Shown here one piece after another: positions 1 through 7,698 of a stretch of DNA of 15,531 nucleotides (its first letter is position 1; the number at the start of each line of letters is the position of its first letter). The notes under the pieces were generated by a model that was not told the DNA's origin, searched no databases, and saw nothing but the letters and a program-made list of their open reading frames with translations. A program made the translations under genes and the position numbers. The DNA comes from Legionellales bacterium (GTDB lineage: Bacteria; Pseudomonadota; Gammaproteobacteria; Berkiellales; Berkiellaceae), in contig JAHFQF010000030.1 of assembly GCA_023266435.1 (NCBI GenBank), positions 1-15,531 on the forward strand, in the 5' to 3' direction.

Positions 1-138
1 GTCTCCGATGTATTAGCACGCTATTTGGGGCAAGAAGTCATTTTTTCCGAGCCTAATGTACAGGAAGAGGTAATACTCACTAATGACGCCACAATTAGGG
101 CGCGCTTACAAGCAAGGTTACTTAGTTTTATAAGTTAG
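1..138 (+). CDS. C-terminal 45 residues of an unidentified protein (5' truncated)
   Basis: An open frame enters from the left edge in frame 1 and ends at TAG 136-138. The visible tail begins VSDVLARYLGQEV and ends ARLLSFIS. It is soluble-looking, with an amphipathic last helix. Tails of this kind, with a short helix, a G-Q/K-x-V strand and a late Asn/Asp-Ala step, occur in NAD-dependent sugar epimerases/dehydratases, but 45 residues are too few to claim that family. The stop lies 84 bases before pcnB, and a separate promoter lies between them, so it need not share the pcnB transcript. That it is a real coding tail is inferred from the uninterrupted frame and bacterial-looking composition. Confidence 0.5.
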   Translation, partial: VSDVLARYLGQEVIFSEPNVQEEVILTNDATIRARLQARLLSFIS

Positions 139-146
139 GGTGGGGT

Positions 147-176
147 TTGAATGGACGTGGATTTTAAAAGTATGAT
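147..176 (+). promoter_or_regulatory. Sigma-70-type promoter of pcnB
   Basis: A -35 element TTGAAT (147-152) and a -10 element TATGAT (171-176) are separated by 18 bases. Both match consensus at most positions. Transcription would start near 183, giving a leader of about 40 bases before the pcnB ATG at 223. This is the best-looking promoter on the left half of the window and probably drives much of the pcnB-folK-panB-panC-pgi run. Confidence 0.6.
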
Positions 177-222
177 AACATAATCTCAGCCTCTCTATTT
201 AGAGTTACAAAACTAAATTATA

Positions 223-1545
223 ATGATCTTAAAGATATTGCAACGTATTCAAGGACTGCTCACTGTCGATAAAGCACCCAAGTCGGTCATTATCCCTCGC
301 AGCAAGCACAACATTTCTCGTAAAGACATTAGCCCCAATGCTCTAAAAGTGCTCTATCGTTTACATCAAAAAGGATATCAAGCCTATTTGGTTGGCGGGG
401 GTATCCGTGATTTGCTGTTGGGACTGTACCCCAAGGATTTTGATGTGGCGACCAATGCGACGCCAGAGCAGGTCCGAGCGATCTTTCGTAATTGTCGATT
501 AATCGGTCGGCGTTTTAGATTGGCGCATGTATTTTTTGGGCACGAGACCATTGAGGTGGCGACCTTTAGAAAGGAAACGCTCATTTCTTCCCCAGAAAAA
601 ACACAACTCATTGTGCAAGACAATGAGTATGGAGATTTAACTGAGGACGCTTTCCGTCGAGATTTTACGATTAATGCCTTGTACTATAATATTGATGATT
701 TTAGCTTGGTGGATTATCACCAAGGACTACAAGATATTCAAACTAGAACACTGCGCATGATCGGTGACCCTGCAATTCGATATACGGAAGATCCCGTTAG
801 AATGTTACGCGCAATTCGGTTGGCCGCAAAATGTGGTTTAACTTTAGAAAAACAGACACAAAAAGCAATTGATTCTATTGCACCGCAAATTCATCAAGTG
901 GCCCCCTCGCGTTTATATGAAGAAATACTCAAACTGTTCATTACTGGCTATGGGGTAGAGGTTTTAACCCGATTATTAAAATTGGAATTATTTAATCAAA
1001 TCTTCCCAGATGTGGCTGCTGGCTTTAAGCAAATGCCATGGGCTCAACAATTTTTAATGACAGCGTTAGCAAACACAGATGCACGTGTGGCACAGAAAAA
1101 AGCAGTCATTCCTGCCTTTTTCTTTGCTTGCCTATTGTGGGGACCCTTACAAAAGGCGTTGGCTGCACCCAGCGGTACTTTACCGCCACTCAGAGACTTC
1201 ATGACGGCTATGGATCAAGCCATAGATGCTCAAATGAAGATTCTCCTTATTCCTAAAAAAGTGGTCATGATCATGCAAGAGATTTACTTTTGTTATTATC
1301 GCATGCTCGCTCTCAGGAAAAAACAGATTTATCGGTTGATCACACACCCCAAATTTCGTGCAGGTCTTGATTTTTTAGAGTTGGTTGCAACTGTCGATAA
1401 AGAAAAAGCAACCATTGTGACTTGGTGGCAGCAATTTTTAGCAGCAAGCGAGTATGATCAAAGTGTCTTGCTTGCAAAATTAGAGCAGCAGCCTAAAAAA
1501 AAGAAACGCAAAAAAACAGGAAAAACAGACACTCCAAGCACGTGA
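223..1545 (+). CDS. pcnB: Poly(A) polymerase I
   Basis: This enzyme adds poly(A) tails to RNA 3' ends, which marks transcripts for decay. The nucleotidyltransferase head is plain: LVGGGIRD at residues 56-63, then KDFDVAT at 71-77 with the metal-binding Asp72 and Asp74. RRDFTINAL follows at 145-153 and EDPVRMLRAIRLAAK near 189-203. The GRRFRLAHV segment at about 95-103, and the N-terminal IPR..HNISRKDIS segment, are typical of poly(A) polymerases and distinguish it from CCA-adding enzymes. The length of 440 residues fits the family. The C-terminus is strongly basic (KKKKRKK near 430), probably for RNA binding. The ATG at 223 has no strong Shine-Dalgarno, but the N-terminus aligns with known PcnB proteins. 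folK follows 61 bases later on the same strand. Confidence 0.95.
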   Translation: MILKILQRIQGLLTVDKAPKSVIIPRSKHNISRKDISPNALKVLYRLHQKGYQAYLVGGGIRDLLLGLYPKDFDVATNATPEQVRAIFRNCRLIGRRFRLAHVFFGHETIEVATFRKETLISSPEKTQLIVQDNEYGDLTEDAFRRDFTINALYYNIDDFSLVDYHQGLQDIQTRTLRMIGDPAIRYTEDPVRMLRAIRLAAKCGLTLEKQTQKAIDSIAPQIHQVAPSRLYEEILKLFITGYGVEVLTRLLKLELFNQIFPDVAAGFKQMPWAQQFLMTALANTDARVAQKKAVIPAFFFACLLWGPLQKALAAPSGTLPPLRDFMTAMDQAIDAQMKILLIPKKVVMIMQEIYFCYYRMLALRKKQIYRLITHPKFRAGLDFLELVATVDKEKATIVTWWQQFLAASEYDQSVLLAKLEQQPKKKKRKKTGKTDTPST

Positions 1546-1606
1546 TTAGGTAGAGTTAATAGATACTCCAACCCATCCAATCGCAAAGAGTAATCAGAGG
1601 TTAATC

Positions 1607-2128
1607 ATGATGATACAGTGCTTTATAGGATTAGGTAGCAATTTAGATAATCCAAAGATGCAGATAGAAATGGCCATCAATAAAATCCAAGCATGGTCTG
1701 ATACGCGAGTGGTGCGTGCTTCAACGCTTTATGAGTCGAAGCCCATGGGCGATAAAAATCAAGCCAATTATTTCAATGCAGTGGTCAATATTGAAACCAC
1801 GTTAGCACCGCTCAGCATATTTGCAAAATGCCAAGAGATTGAGAGCTTGCAGCATCGTAACCGAGATACGCAGCAAAAATGGCAGGCGAGAACGATTGAT
1901 TGCGACATTTTGTTGTATGGAGATGAAACCGTTGAAATGACAGGACTGTGTATTCCACATCCCGGGTTGTTACAACGTGATTTTGTTTTAACACCGTTGC
2001 TAGAGGTTGCACCAAATTTAATCTTGCCAAATGGAAAATCCATTCCAGAAACGTTGGCACAATTATCCATGCAATTTATTATAGAGCCCACATCCGAGGT
2101 TGTTGGGGTTGCTGAAACATGTCCATAA
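1607..2128 (+). CDS. folK: 2-amino-4-hydroxy-6-hydroxymethyldihydropteridine pyrophosphokinase (HPPK)
   Basis: HPPK transfers pyrophosphate from ATP to 6-hydroxymethyl-7,8-dihydropterin in folate synthesis. The hallmarks are visible: FIGLGSN at residues 6-12, LYESKPMG at 41-48, NYFNAVV at 54-60 and IPHPGLLQRDFVLTPLLEVAP at 116-136. The metal-binding pair is RTIDCDILL, with Asp98 and Asp100. Two positions differ from the usual signature: Cys99 stands where Leu, Ile or Val is normal, and Gln93 replaces the usual Gly/Ala before A-R. Length (173 residues) is normal. AGAGG at 1596-1600 serves the ATG at 1607; a second in-frame ATG follows directly at 1610. The 3' end overlaps panB by 10 bases, suggesting translational coupling. 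Confidence 0.93.
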   Translation: MMIQCFIGLGSNLDNPKMQIEMAINKIQAWSDTRVVRASTLYESKPMGDKNQANYFNAVVNIETTLAPLSIFAKCQEIESLQHRNRDTQQKWQARTIDCDILLYGDETVEMTGLCIPHPGLLQRDFVLTPLLEVAPNLILPNGKSIPETLAQLSMQFIIEPTSEVVGVAETCP

Positions 2129-2910
2129 GTATTCAGCATTTAAATAAGCTAAAAGCCAATCGCGAAAAAATCGCTGCACTCACTGCGTATGATGCAAGTT
2201 TTGCGCGGTTGTTTTCTGAACAGGGTGTGGAAGTGCTCTTGGTCGGGGACAGTTTAGGACAAGTCATTCAAGGGCATATTCATACTATCCCTGTGACGAT
2301 TGATCAAGTGGTTTATCACACACACTGTGTTTCTAGAGGCAATCAAAATGCTTTTTTGGTTGCAGACATGCCATTTATGACTTACTCAACGCCACAGCAG
2401 AGCTTAGAGAATGCAGCACAATTAATGCGGGCTGGGGCGCAGATGGTGAAACTCGAAGGGGGAGAGTACTTGTGTGACTCGATCCGTCGCTTGGTAGAGC
2501 AGGGTATTCCCGTATGTGGACATCTGGGTCTGACTCCACAGTCTGTGCATACATTGGGTGGTTATCGAGTGCAAGGAAAGACCGCGGAGAGCAAAGATAA
2601 AATCTTTAGAGCAGCAGAAGCATTAGTAGAAGCAGGCATTCAATTATTAGTTTTAGAGTGCGTGCCCAGTGATTTGGCTGCAGACATTACGGGTAGGTTG
2701 TCTGTCCCTGTGATTGGTATTGGTGCAGGAAATGGTACCGATGGACAAATCCTAGTGTCGTATGATTTGTTAGGGATGCATGCCTCGCCTCCTAAGTTTG
2801 TCAAAAATTTCATGCAGGATGCAGAAACCATACAACAGGCTGTTCAGCAATATGTAGCCGCTGTAAAATCAGTCGAATTCCCATCAACAGATCATTGTTA
2901 TGACAGGTGA
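2119..2910 (+). CDS. panB: 3-methyl-2-oxobutanoate hydroxymethyltransferase (ketopantoate synthase)
   Basis: PanB makes ketopantoate from alpha-ketoisovalerate and methylene-tetrahydrofolate, the committed step to pantothenate and CoA. The TIM-barrel motifs are intact: LTAYDASFARL (21-31), VGDSLG (42-47), VADMPF (81-86), KLEGG (111-115), GHLGLTPQS (134-142), LLVLECVP (176-183) and IGIGAG (199-204). Metal and substrate residues expected from the E. coli enzyme are all present, shifted by one: Asp44, Ser45, Asp83, Lys111, Glu113 and Glu180. Length (263) is typical. The start overlaps the folK stop by 10 bases, and panC follows at once. Placing folK next to panB is sensible because PanB uses a folate cofactor. 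Confidence 0.96.
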   Translation: MSISIQHLNKLKANREKIAALTAYDASFARLFSEQGVEVLLVGDSLGQVIQGHIHTIPVTIDQVVYHTHCVSRGNQNAFLVADMPFMTYSTPQQSLENAAQLMRAGAQMVKLEGGEYLCDSIRRLVEQGIPVCGHLGLTPQSVHTLGGYRVQGKTAESKDKIFRAAEALVEAGIQLLVLECVPSDLAADITGRLSVPVIGIGAGNGTDGQILVSYDLLGMHASPPKFVKNFMQDAETIQQAVQQYVAAVKSVEFPSTDHCYDR

Positions 2911-2914
2911 GTGT

Positions 2915-3841
2915 ATGAACGTAGTAATGCATCGCATTCAATGCATGAGTGAATGGAAAGCCCTGCGTCAACAATGGAGGTCTCAGCGTATCGCTTTTGT
3001 ACCAACCATGGGCAATCTGCATGCCGGACATTTGTCCTTAGTAAAACGGGCAAAAGAGTGTGCCGATAAAGTGGTCGTCAGTATTTATGTCAACCCTATG
3101 CAGTTTGCGCCTACTGAGGATTTTGCAAGCTATCCTAGAACAGCGCACGCAGATTGCGAACAATTACAAGCATTAGGCGTAGATTGTGTCTTATTACCAA
3201 CAGAGTCTTGGTTATATCCTGCGGGCGTGAGAGAAACGACGTTCGTAGATACCCCACAGTTAGGTCAAATTTTATGTGGAACGAGTCGCCCCACTTTTTT
3301 TAAAGGGGTCGCCACGGTGGTTTTAAAATTATTCAATTTGGTCAAGCCAGATATTGCCATTTTTGGAGAAAAGGATTACCAGCAGAGCCTGGTGATTAAA
3401 AAAATGGTGTCTGATTTATTGCTAGACATTGATATCGTGACCATGCCTATTTTCCGTGAGTCTGATGGTTTAGCCATGAGCTCGCGTAATCAATACTTAA
3501 ATCCAGATGAAAGAAAAACAGCAAGTTTATTGTATCAAGTAATTTCTGAGCTTTCTCAGCAGATTCAAAATCAAAAACAAGCCAACAACGGACTATTAAT
3601 CAACCTCGCCAAGCAAAAGTTGACACGTTTAGGGTTTGAAGTGGATTACTTGGCATTGCGCAAACAAGCGGATTTAACTGCCCCTTCGGCAGCCGATCAA
3701 GCACTCATTCTATTGGTTGCAGCTGTGTTAGGAAAAACTAGATTAATTGATAACGTGTGTTTTAAACGCGAACTCGAAAAACGGGCAGGAGTAGAGACCC
3801 ATGACAACTTTGAGCAAATCACGGCAATCCATGCTGACTGA
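2915..3841 (+). CDS. panC: Pantoate--beta-alanine ligase (pantothenate synthetase)
   Basis: PanC joins pantoate and beta-alanine using ATP through a pantoyl-adenylate. Counting from the ATG at 2915, the HIGH-type ATP motif PTMGNLHAGH lies at 30-39, NPMQF with TEDFASYPR at 60-75, GEKDYQQ at 151-157 and SSRNQYL at 189-195. One motif is altered: the usual RPGHF reads RPTFF at 125-129, so an active-site-region His is Phe. I chose 2915 over the in-frame ATG at 2900 because AGGTGA (2905-2910) precedes it and the panB stop falls just before it. Length is 308 residues. panD, which supplies beta-alanine, is not in the cluster. The 3' end overlaps pgi. Confidence 0.94.
   Translation: MNVVMHRIQCMSEWKALRQQWRSQRIAFVPTMGNLHAGHLSLVKRAKECADKVVVSIYVNPMQFAPTEDFASYPRTAHADCEQLQALGVDCVLLPTESWLYPAGVRETTFVDTPQLGQILCGTSRPTFFKGVATVVLKLFNLVKPDIAIFGEKDYQQSLVIKKMVSDLLLDIDIVTMPIFRESDGLAMSSRNQYLNPDERKTASLLYQVISELSQQIQNQKQANNGLLINLAKQKLTRLGFEVDYLALRKQADLTAPSAADQALILLVAAVLGKTRLIDNVCFKRELEKRAGVETHDNFEQITAIHAD
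3787..3791 (+). promoter_or_regulatory. Ribosome binding site that favours the early pgi start
   Basis: AGGAG lies inside the end of panC, nine bases before the ATG at 3801. The alternative in-frame ATG at 3831 has no comparable motif. The site therefore supports the longer Pgi and a 41-base overlap with panC. Confidence 0.5.
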
Positions 3842-5399
3842 CTTATCTAGTTGGAAAGCATTGAGCAAGCATGCTCAGGATTTTTTAAAAAAATTCGATT
3901 TAACCACAGCATTTTCCGAATCTGCAGATCGAGCAAAAACCATGCAGGCTTCAGCATGTGGTATTTATTTAGACTATTCTAAAAACTTAATTGATACCGC
4001 AGCTTGGCAGCAACTGTTTGCACTGGCAGATGAGAGCCACTTACAAGGCGCAATCCAGCATTTATTTTCTGGAGAAAAAGTGAATTATACTGAGCAGAGA
4101 GCAGCAAAGCACACGCGCTTGCGAGACCCTGCCGTGTATCAAGCAAACACGCCTGAAGACAAAGAAATCGCCGATGTCTTTGATCGCATGGCAACCATCG
4201 TTGATCGTTTGCGTGCCGGTCAGTGGCTAGGTGCCACGCAAAAGCCAATTCAAGCGGTAGTCAACCTTGGTATTGGTGGTTCTGATTTGGGACCTAAAAT
4301 GGTGCTAGCAGCACTGCAACCTTACGTAGATACCACCTTGTCTTTGCATTTTGTGTCTAATATTGACGAAGCGCAATTGGCAGAAACGTTGGCTGCATTG
4401 GACCCAGAAACGACATTATTTATTATCTCTTCTAAGTCTTTTACTACTCAAGAAACTCTACAAAATTGGGAAAGCGCCAAACAATGGTTACAAGCCAAAC
4501 TGGGCAATCAAGCGTTCAGTGCGCATAGTCTAGCGGTCACAGCGAATGTAAAGCGAGCAGAACAATTTGGCATCTCTCCGGATCACGTTTTAAGTTTTCC
4601 AGAGTGGGTGGGTGGGCGTTATTCGGTTTGGTCGCCAATTGGATTGCCGGTAGCGCTGGGGATAGGCATGACCCATTATAAGCAATTTTTGCAAGGCGCT
4701 CATGAAATGGATTGTCATTATCAGCAAGCACCTTGGCAAGAAAATTTGCCAGTGATTTTAGCGTTGCTGGGCGTATGGTATCATAACTTCTTATCATGCC
4801 AGACCTTGGCCGTCATCCCATATAGCCATGCCTTGCGCTATTTTACGGATTATTTGCAACAGTTAGACATGGAAAGCAATGGTAAATCTGTTTCACAACA
4901 GGGCGCTATACAGTATGCAACAGCGCCGATCGTCTGGGGAAACCCAGGTACCAATGGTCAGCATGCTTTCTTTCAGTTATTACATCAAGGACAGCATTTA
5001 GTACCGATAGATTTTTTATTACCAGCTACCAATCACTATCAACTGGATGGACATCATCAAAAATTGATTGCAAATTGCCTAGGACAAGCACGAGCACTCA
5101 TGATAGGTGATAAGCAATCGGATCCCAATCGATATGTTTCCGGTAATAAACCTTGTAATTTGATTGTCTATCCTAAAACCTCCCCGTATTATTTAGGAGC
5201 GCTCCTCGCCTTGTATGAACACAAAGTGTATACACAAAGTGTGATCTGGCAAATTAATGCATTTGATCAATACGGCGTAGAGTTAGGTAAGCGAATTAGC
5301 TCGGAGTTGGAGCAAGCTTTAGAGAAACCGGAGTGTGCGACACAATGGGATCATTCAACACAGCAACTATTGGCGGTTATTCGAGAAATGCAAACGTAA
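3801..5399 (+). CDS. pgi: Glucose-6-phosphate isomerase
   Basis: Pgi interconverts glucose-6-phosphate and fructose-6-phosphate in glycolysis and gluconeogenesis. Two sugar-isomerase halves are recognisable: GIGGSDLGP (158-165) and SKSFTTQET (211-219) bind the phosphate, and WVGGRYSVWSPIGLP lies at 269-283. Catalytic positions are intact: Glu358 in MESNGK, His388 in GTNGQH and Lys497 in GVELGK. At 532 residues it is slightly shorter than the E. coli enzyme, mainly through a shorter region before NLIVYPKTSPYYLGALLALYEH. The start at 3801 has a good AGGAG; a start at 3831 would remove ten residues and is also compatible with homologues. It overlaps panC by 41 bases, and acs follows after 62 bases. 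Confidence 0.95.
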   Translation: MTTLSKSRQSMLTDLSSWKALSKHAQDFLKKFDLTTAFSESADRAKTMQASACGIYLDYSKNLIDTAAWQQLFALADESHLQGAIQHLFSGEKVNYTEQRAAKHTRLRDPAVYQANTPEDKEIADVFDRMATIVDRLRAGQWLGATQKPIQAVVNLGIGGSDLGPKMVLAALQPYVDTTLSLHFVSNIDEAQLAETLAALDPETTLFIISSKSFTTQETLQNWESAKQWLQAKLGNQAFSAHSLAVTANVKRAEQFGISPDHVLSFPEWVGGRYSVWSPIGLPVALGIGMTHYKQFLQGAHEMDCHYQQAPWQENLPVILALLGVWYHNFLSCQTLAVIPYSHALRYFTDYLQQLDMESNGKSVSQQGAIQYATAPIVWGNPGTNGQHAFFQLLHQGQHLVPIDFLLPATNHYQLDGHHQKLIANCLGQARALMIGDKQSDPNRYVSGNKPCNLIVYPKTSPYYLGALLALYEHKVYTQSVIWQINAFDQYGVELGKRISSELEQALEKPECATQWDHSTQQLLAVIREMQT

Positions 5400-5461
5400 C
5401 GACAACCAGGCAGAGCCAACGCTTAGTGCGCAGGGCATTTTGGTATTAAGGATGATACAGG

Positions 5462-7366
5462 ATGAACAAAAAGGAACAGTATGCGGCTTGGTATCGGCAA
5501 TCCATCGAAAACCCCAGTCAATTTTGGGAGGCGCGGGCACACGATTATTTGAGTTGTTTTCAACCGTGGCAAAAAGTATGTTATTGGGATTATACAACAG
5601 CAGATATTCGCTGGTTCGAGGGCGCCAAACTGAATGTTGCCTATCACTGTTTAGATAGGCATTTACAGCACGATGCTCAGAAAATAGCGCTGATTTTTGA
5701 GCGAGACGAGCCCGGCCAAAGCGAACATATCACTTATCAAACCTTGTATGAAAAAACTTGTCAGCTTGCGAATGCTTTGCTTCAATTAGGAGTTCGTAAA
5801 GGAGACAGAGTTTGTATTTATTTACCGATGATTCCAGAAGCGGTCATTGCCATGTTGGCTGTGGCACGGATTGGAGCCATTCACTCCGTCGTATTTGGTG
5901 GTTTCTCTCCGCAAGCGCTCCACGATCGTATTAAAGACGCTGATTGCAAATTAGTGATTACAGCCAATGAAGGGGTGCGTGGAGGTAAAGTAGTTCCGCT
6001 AAAAGCCAACGTGGATCAAGCCTTAGAGATACCAACCAGTGTGACCCAGGTCTTAGTCATTCAAAATACACAAACTAAAGTGCCGATGAATGTCTTGCGG
6101 GACCTGTACTACCATGAGGTGGTCAACCATCAGCCAAAGCATCATGAGCCAGTGCCTCTGGATGCAGAGGACCCTCTATTTATTTTATACACATCAGGAT
6201 CCACTGGAAAACCAAAAGGCGTATTGCATACGCAAGCAGGCTATTTGTTATATGCTGCATTCACGTTTGATTATGTATTTGATTATCAACCACAAGACAT
6301 TTATTGGTGTACTGCAGACGTAGGTTGGATCACAGGGCATACGTATCTTGTCTATGGACCTCTCAGTCAGGGTGCAACGGTCGTATTGTTTGAAGGCACA
6401 CCGCAGTACCCAACCCCCAGTCGTTTTTGGCAAGTGGTTGAGCAACACAGAGTGACAACGTTATATACGGCGCCCACGGCAATTCGTGCTTTAATGGGGG
6501 CTGGTGATCAGTATGTCACAGCACACGATCGCTCCTCTTTGAGAGTGTTAGGGAGTGTAGGAGAGCCGATTAATCCTGAAGCTTGGCAGTGGTATTACCA
6601 AGTGGTTGGAGAAAAGCGTTGCCCAATCTTAGACACTTGGTGGCAGACTGAAACGGGAGGCATTTTATTAGCACCCTTCTTAGGTGTGGCTGAGCAGAGA
6701 CCTGGTTGTGCGGGCTTGCCTTTCTTTGGCGTAGTGCCTGCCATTGTCGATGTGGCCGGCAATATTACACCGCCGGATGTGGCTGGGGATTTGATTCTAC
6801 GGCAGGCTTGGCCTGGTCAAATGCGCACAGTTTTTGGTGATCATAAGCGCTTTGTACAAACCTACTTCAGAAAGCACTCTGGTTGTTATCTGAGTGGCGA
6901 TGAGGCCAAGCAAGATCAACAGGGTTATGTGACTGTGAGAGGCAGAGCAGATGATGTCATGAATATTTCAGGACATCGTATTGGTACGGCGGAAGTAGAA
7001 AGCGCCTTAGTGGCTTATCACTGTGTAATAGAAGCTGCTGTTGTGAGTATGCCTGATGCGCTCTCTGGAGAGGCAATGGCTGCTTATGTAGTCTTGAGAG
7101 CTGACTATATTTGGGAGTCTGATCTGGAAAAGAAACTGATGCAGCAGGTGAGCGCCGTAATTGGCAAGTTTGCTAAACCTAAAAAAATCTACTGTGTAGA
7201 GGTTTTGCCTAAAACGCGCTCAGGAAAAATCATGCGGCGCTTATTACGAAAAATTGCGAATCATGAGCTGAGTGATCTGGGAGATGTCTCTACTCTGGCA
7301 AATCCAGAGTCGGTTACCGCTTTGATTGATGCGTTGCAAAAGAAGAATATCAGCAGTGAGGCATAA
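5462..7366 (+). CDS. acs: Acetyl-coenzyme A synthetase (AMP-forming)
   Basis: Acs activates acetate to acetyl-CoA through acetyl-AMP. The adenylate-forming motifs are YTSGSTGKPKG (243-253), GSVGEPINPEAW (364-375), DTWWQTETGG (391-400), YLSGDEA (476-482) and RADDVMNISGHRIGTAEVES (495-514). The C-terminal PKTRSGKIMRR contains Lys589, the position acetylated by Pat-type enzymes in known Acs proteins. Val in GSVGEP and the second Trp in DTWWQTETGG are the pocket residues associated with acetate rather than longer acids, so acetyl-CoA synthetase is favoured over PrpE; this follows from family knowledge. AAGGA (5448-5452) sits nine bases before the ATG. It may be co-transcribed with pgi. Length (634) is normal. 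Confidence 0.92.
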   Translation: MNKKEQYAAWYRQSIENPSQFWEARAHDYLSCFQPWQKVCYWDYTTADIRWFEGAKLNVAYHCLDRHLQHDAQKIALIFERDEPGQSEHITYQTLYEKTCQLANALLQLGVRKGDRVCIYLPMIPEAVIAMLAVARIGAIHSVVFGGFSPQALHDRIKDADCKLVITANEGVRGGKVVPLKANVDQALEIPTSVTQVLVIQNTQTKVPMNVLRDLYYHEVVNHQPKHHEPVPLDAEDPLFILYTSGSTGKPKGVLHTQAGYLLYAAFTFDYVFDYQPQDIYWCTADVGWITGHTYLVYGPLSQGATVVLFEGTPQYPTPSRFWQVVEQHRVTTLYTAPTAIRALMGAGDQYVTAHDRSSLRVLGSVGEPINPEAWQWYYQVVGEKRCPILDTWWQTETGGILLAPFLGVAEQRPGCAGLPFFGVVPAIVDVAGNITPPDVAGDLILRQAWPGQMRTVFGDHKRFVQTYFRKHSGCYLSGDEAKQDQQGYVTVRGRADDVMNISGHRIGTAEVESALVAYHCVIEAAVVSMPDALSGEAMAAYVVLRADYIWESDLEKKLMQQVSAVIGKFAKPKKIYCVEVLPKTRSGKIMRRLLRKIANHELSDLGDVSTLANPESVTALIDALQKKNISSEA

Positions 7367-7395
7367 AAAAGCCTTGTTATTCTCAAGTTTTTTTT
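7365..7395 (+). terminator. Possible weak terminator after acs
   Basis: Just after the acs stop, CTTG (7373-7376) and CAAG (7384-7387) form a short stem followed by eight T residues (7388-7395). A run of A at 7365-7370 could pair with the T run and lengthen the stem with a GC bulge. The GC part is short, so termination may be partial. Confidence 0.35.
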
Positions 7396-7441
7396 GTTAC
7401 GCTGAAAAATAAGGCGATCCCATTGAGAGATTGTCTACTGA

Positions 7442-7467
7442 GGAAAGCTTAAATACGGAGGCTTTCC
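7442..7467 (+). promoter_or_regulatory. Hairpin with ACGGA in its loop, CsrA-site-like
   Basis: GGAAAGC (7442-7448) pairs perfectly with GCTTTCC (7461-7467) around a 12-base loop. The loop contains ATACGGAG, which includes ACGGA, the A-N-GGA core that CsrA/RsmA proteins bind when presented in a loop. Further GGA triplets occur at 7442-7444 and in GTGGAGG near 7529-7535. Whether it is transcribed as a leader or a small RNA cannot be told from sequence. Confidence 0.3.
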
Positions 7468-7559
7468 CTAAAGGGGTGTGTAGTTGCCTTACATGTCTAA
7501 GTAGTTTTGATGTTAAGTTGTTGTTCTAGTGGAGGTTGTTGATAGCAGGGTGTATTAAG

Positions 7560-7587
7560 CTATCTAACGTTGGTTTTTGTTAGATAG
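7560..7587. repeat. Nine-base perfect inverted repeat upstream of phaR
   Basis: CTATCTAAC (7560-7568) and GTTAGATAG (7579-7587) are exact reverse complements around a ten-base spacer. No T run follows on either strand, so it is not a standard terminator. The symmetry and its place 110-140 bases before phaR fit an operator, possibly for a PhaR-type autorepressor, but this is inference. Confidence 0.45.
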
Positions 7588-7698
7588 AAAGAAACACTCG
7601 TATCTTTTTGGTTGAGCAGTTATGGGTTAGGCCTATTAAGTTGTACAAAATGGGCTAACAATTTTTTTAACACCCGACTGGTAAGCGTAGGTAGCATT

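Larger units (their letters stand above)
7396..7698 (+). promoter_or_regulatory. Structured leader/intergenic region upstream of phaR
   Basis: No convincing gene lies here. Three things stand out. A hairpin at 7442-7467 has seven-base arms. A short CCC-TAAA-GGG hairpin follows at 7466-7475. A nine-base perfect inverted repeat lies at 7560-7587. A possible -35 TTGATA (7539-7544) lies 16-17 bases before a poor -10 that overlaps the left arm of the inverted repeat. The open frame that runs into phaR from 7612 would begin with TTG and has no Shine-Dalgarno or PhaR-like residues, so I treat it as non-coding leader. Confidence 0.4.

Noticed and set aside
1768..2139. 123-residue frame antisense to folK
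   Set aside because: Shadow of folK in another frame, with no start signal and no recognisable domain.
5335..5658. 107-residue frame bridging pgi and acs
   Set aside because: Overlaps the true pgi end and acs start, both of which are solid; no domain seen.
7438..7460. GAGGAAAG string resembling the conserved start of RNase P RNA
   Set aside because: The following bases do not match RNase P RNA, and the gap is too short for the rest of the molecule.
7612..7698. 29-residue N-terminal extension of PhaR from a TTG start
   Set aside because: No Shine-Dalgarno and no resemblance to PhaR proteins, which begin close to the KKYPNRRLYDT block.
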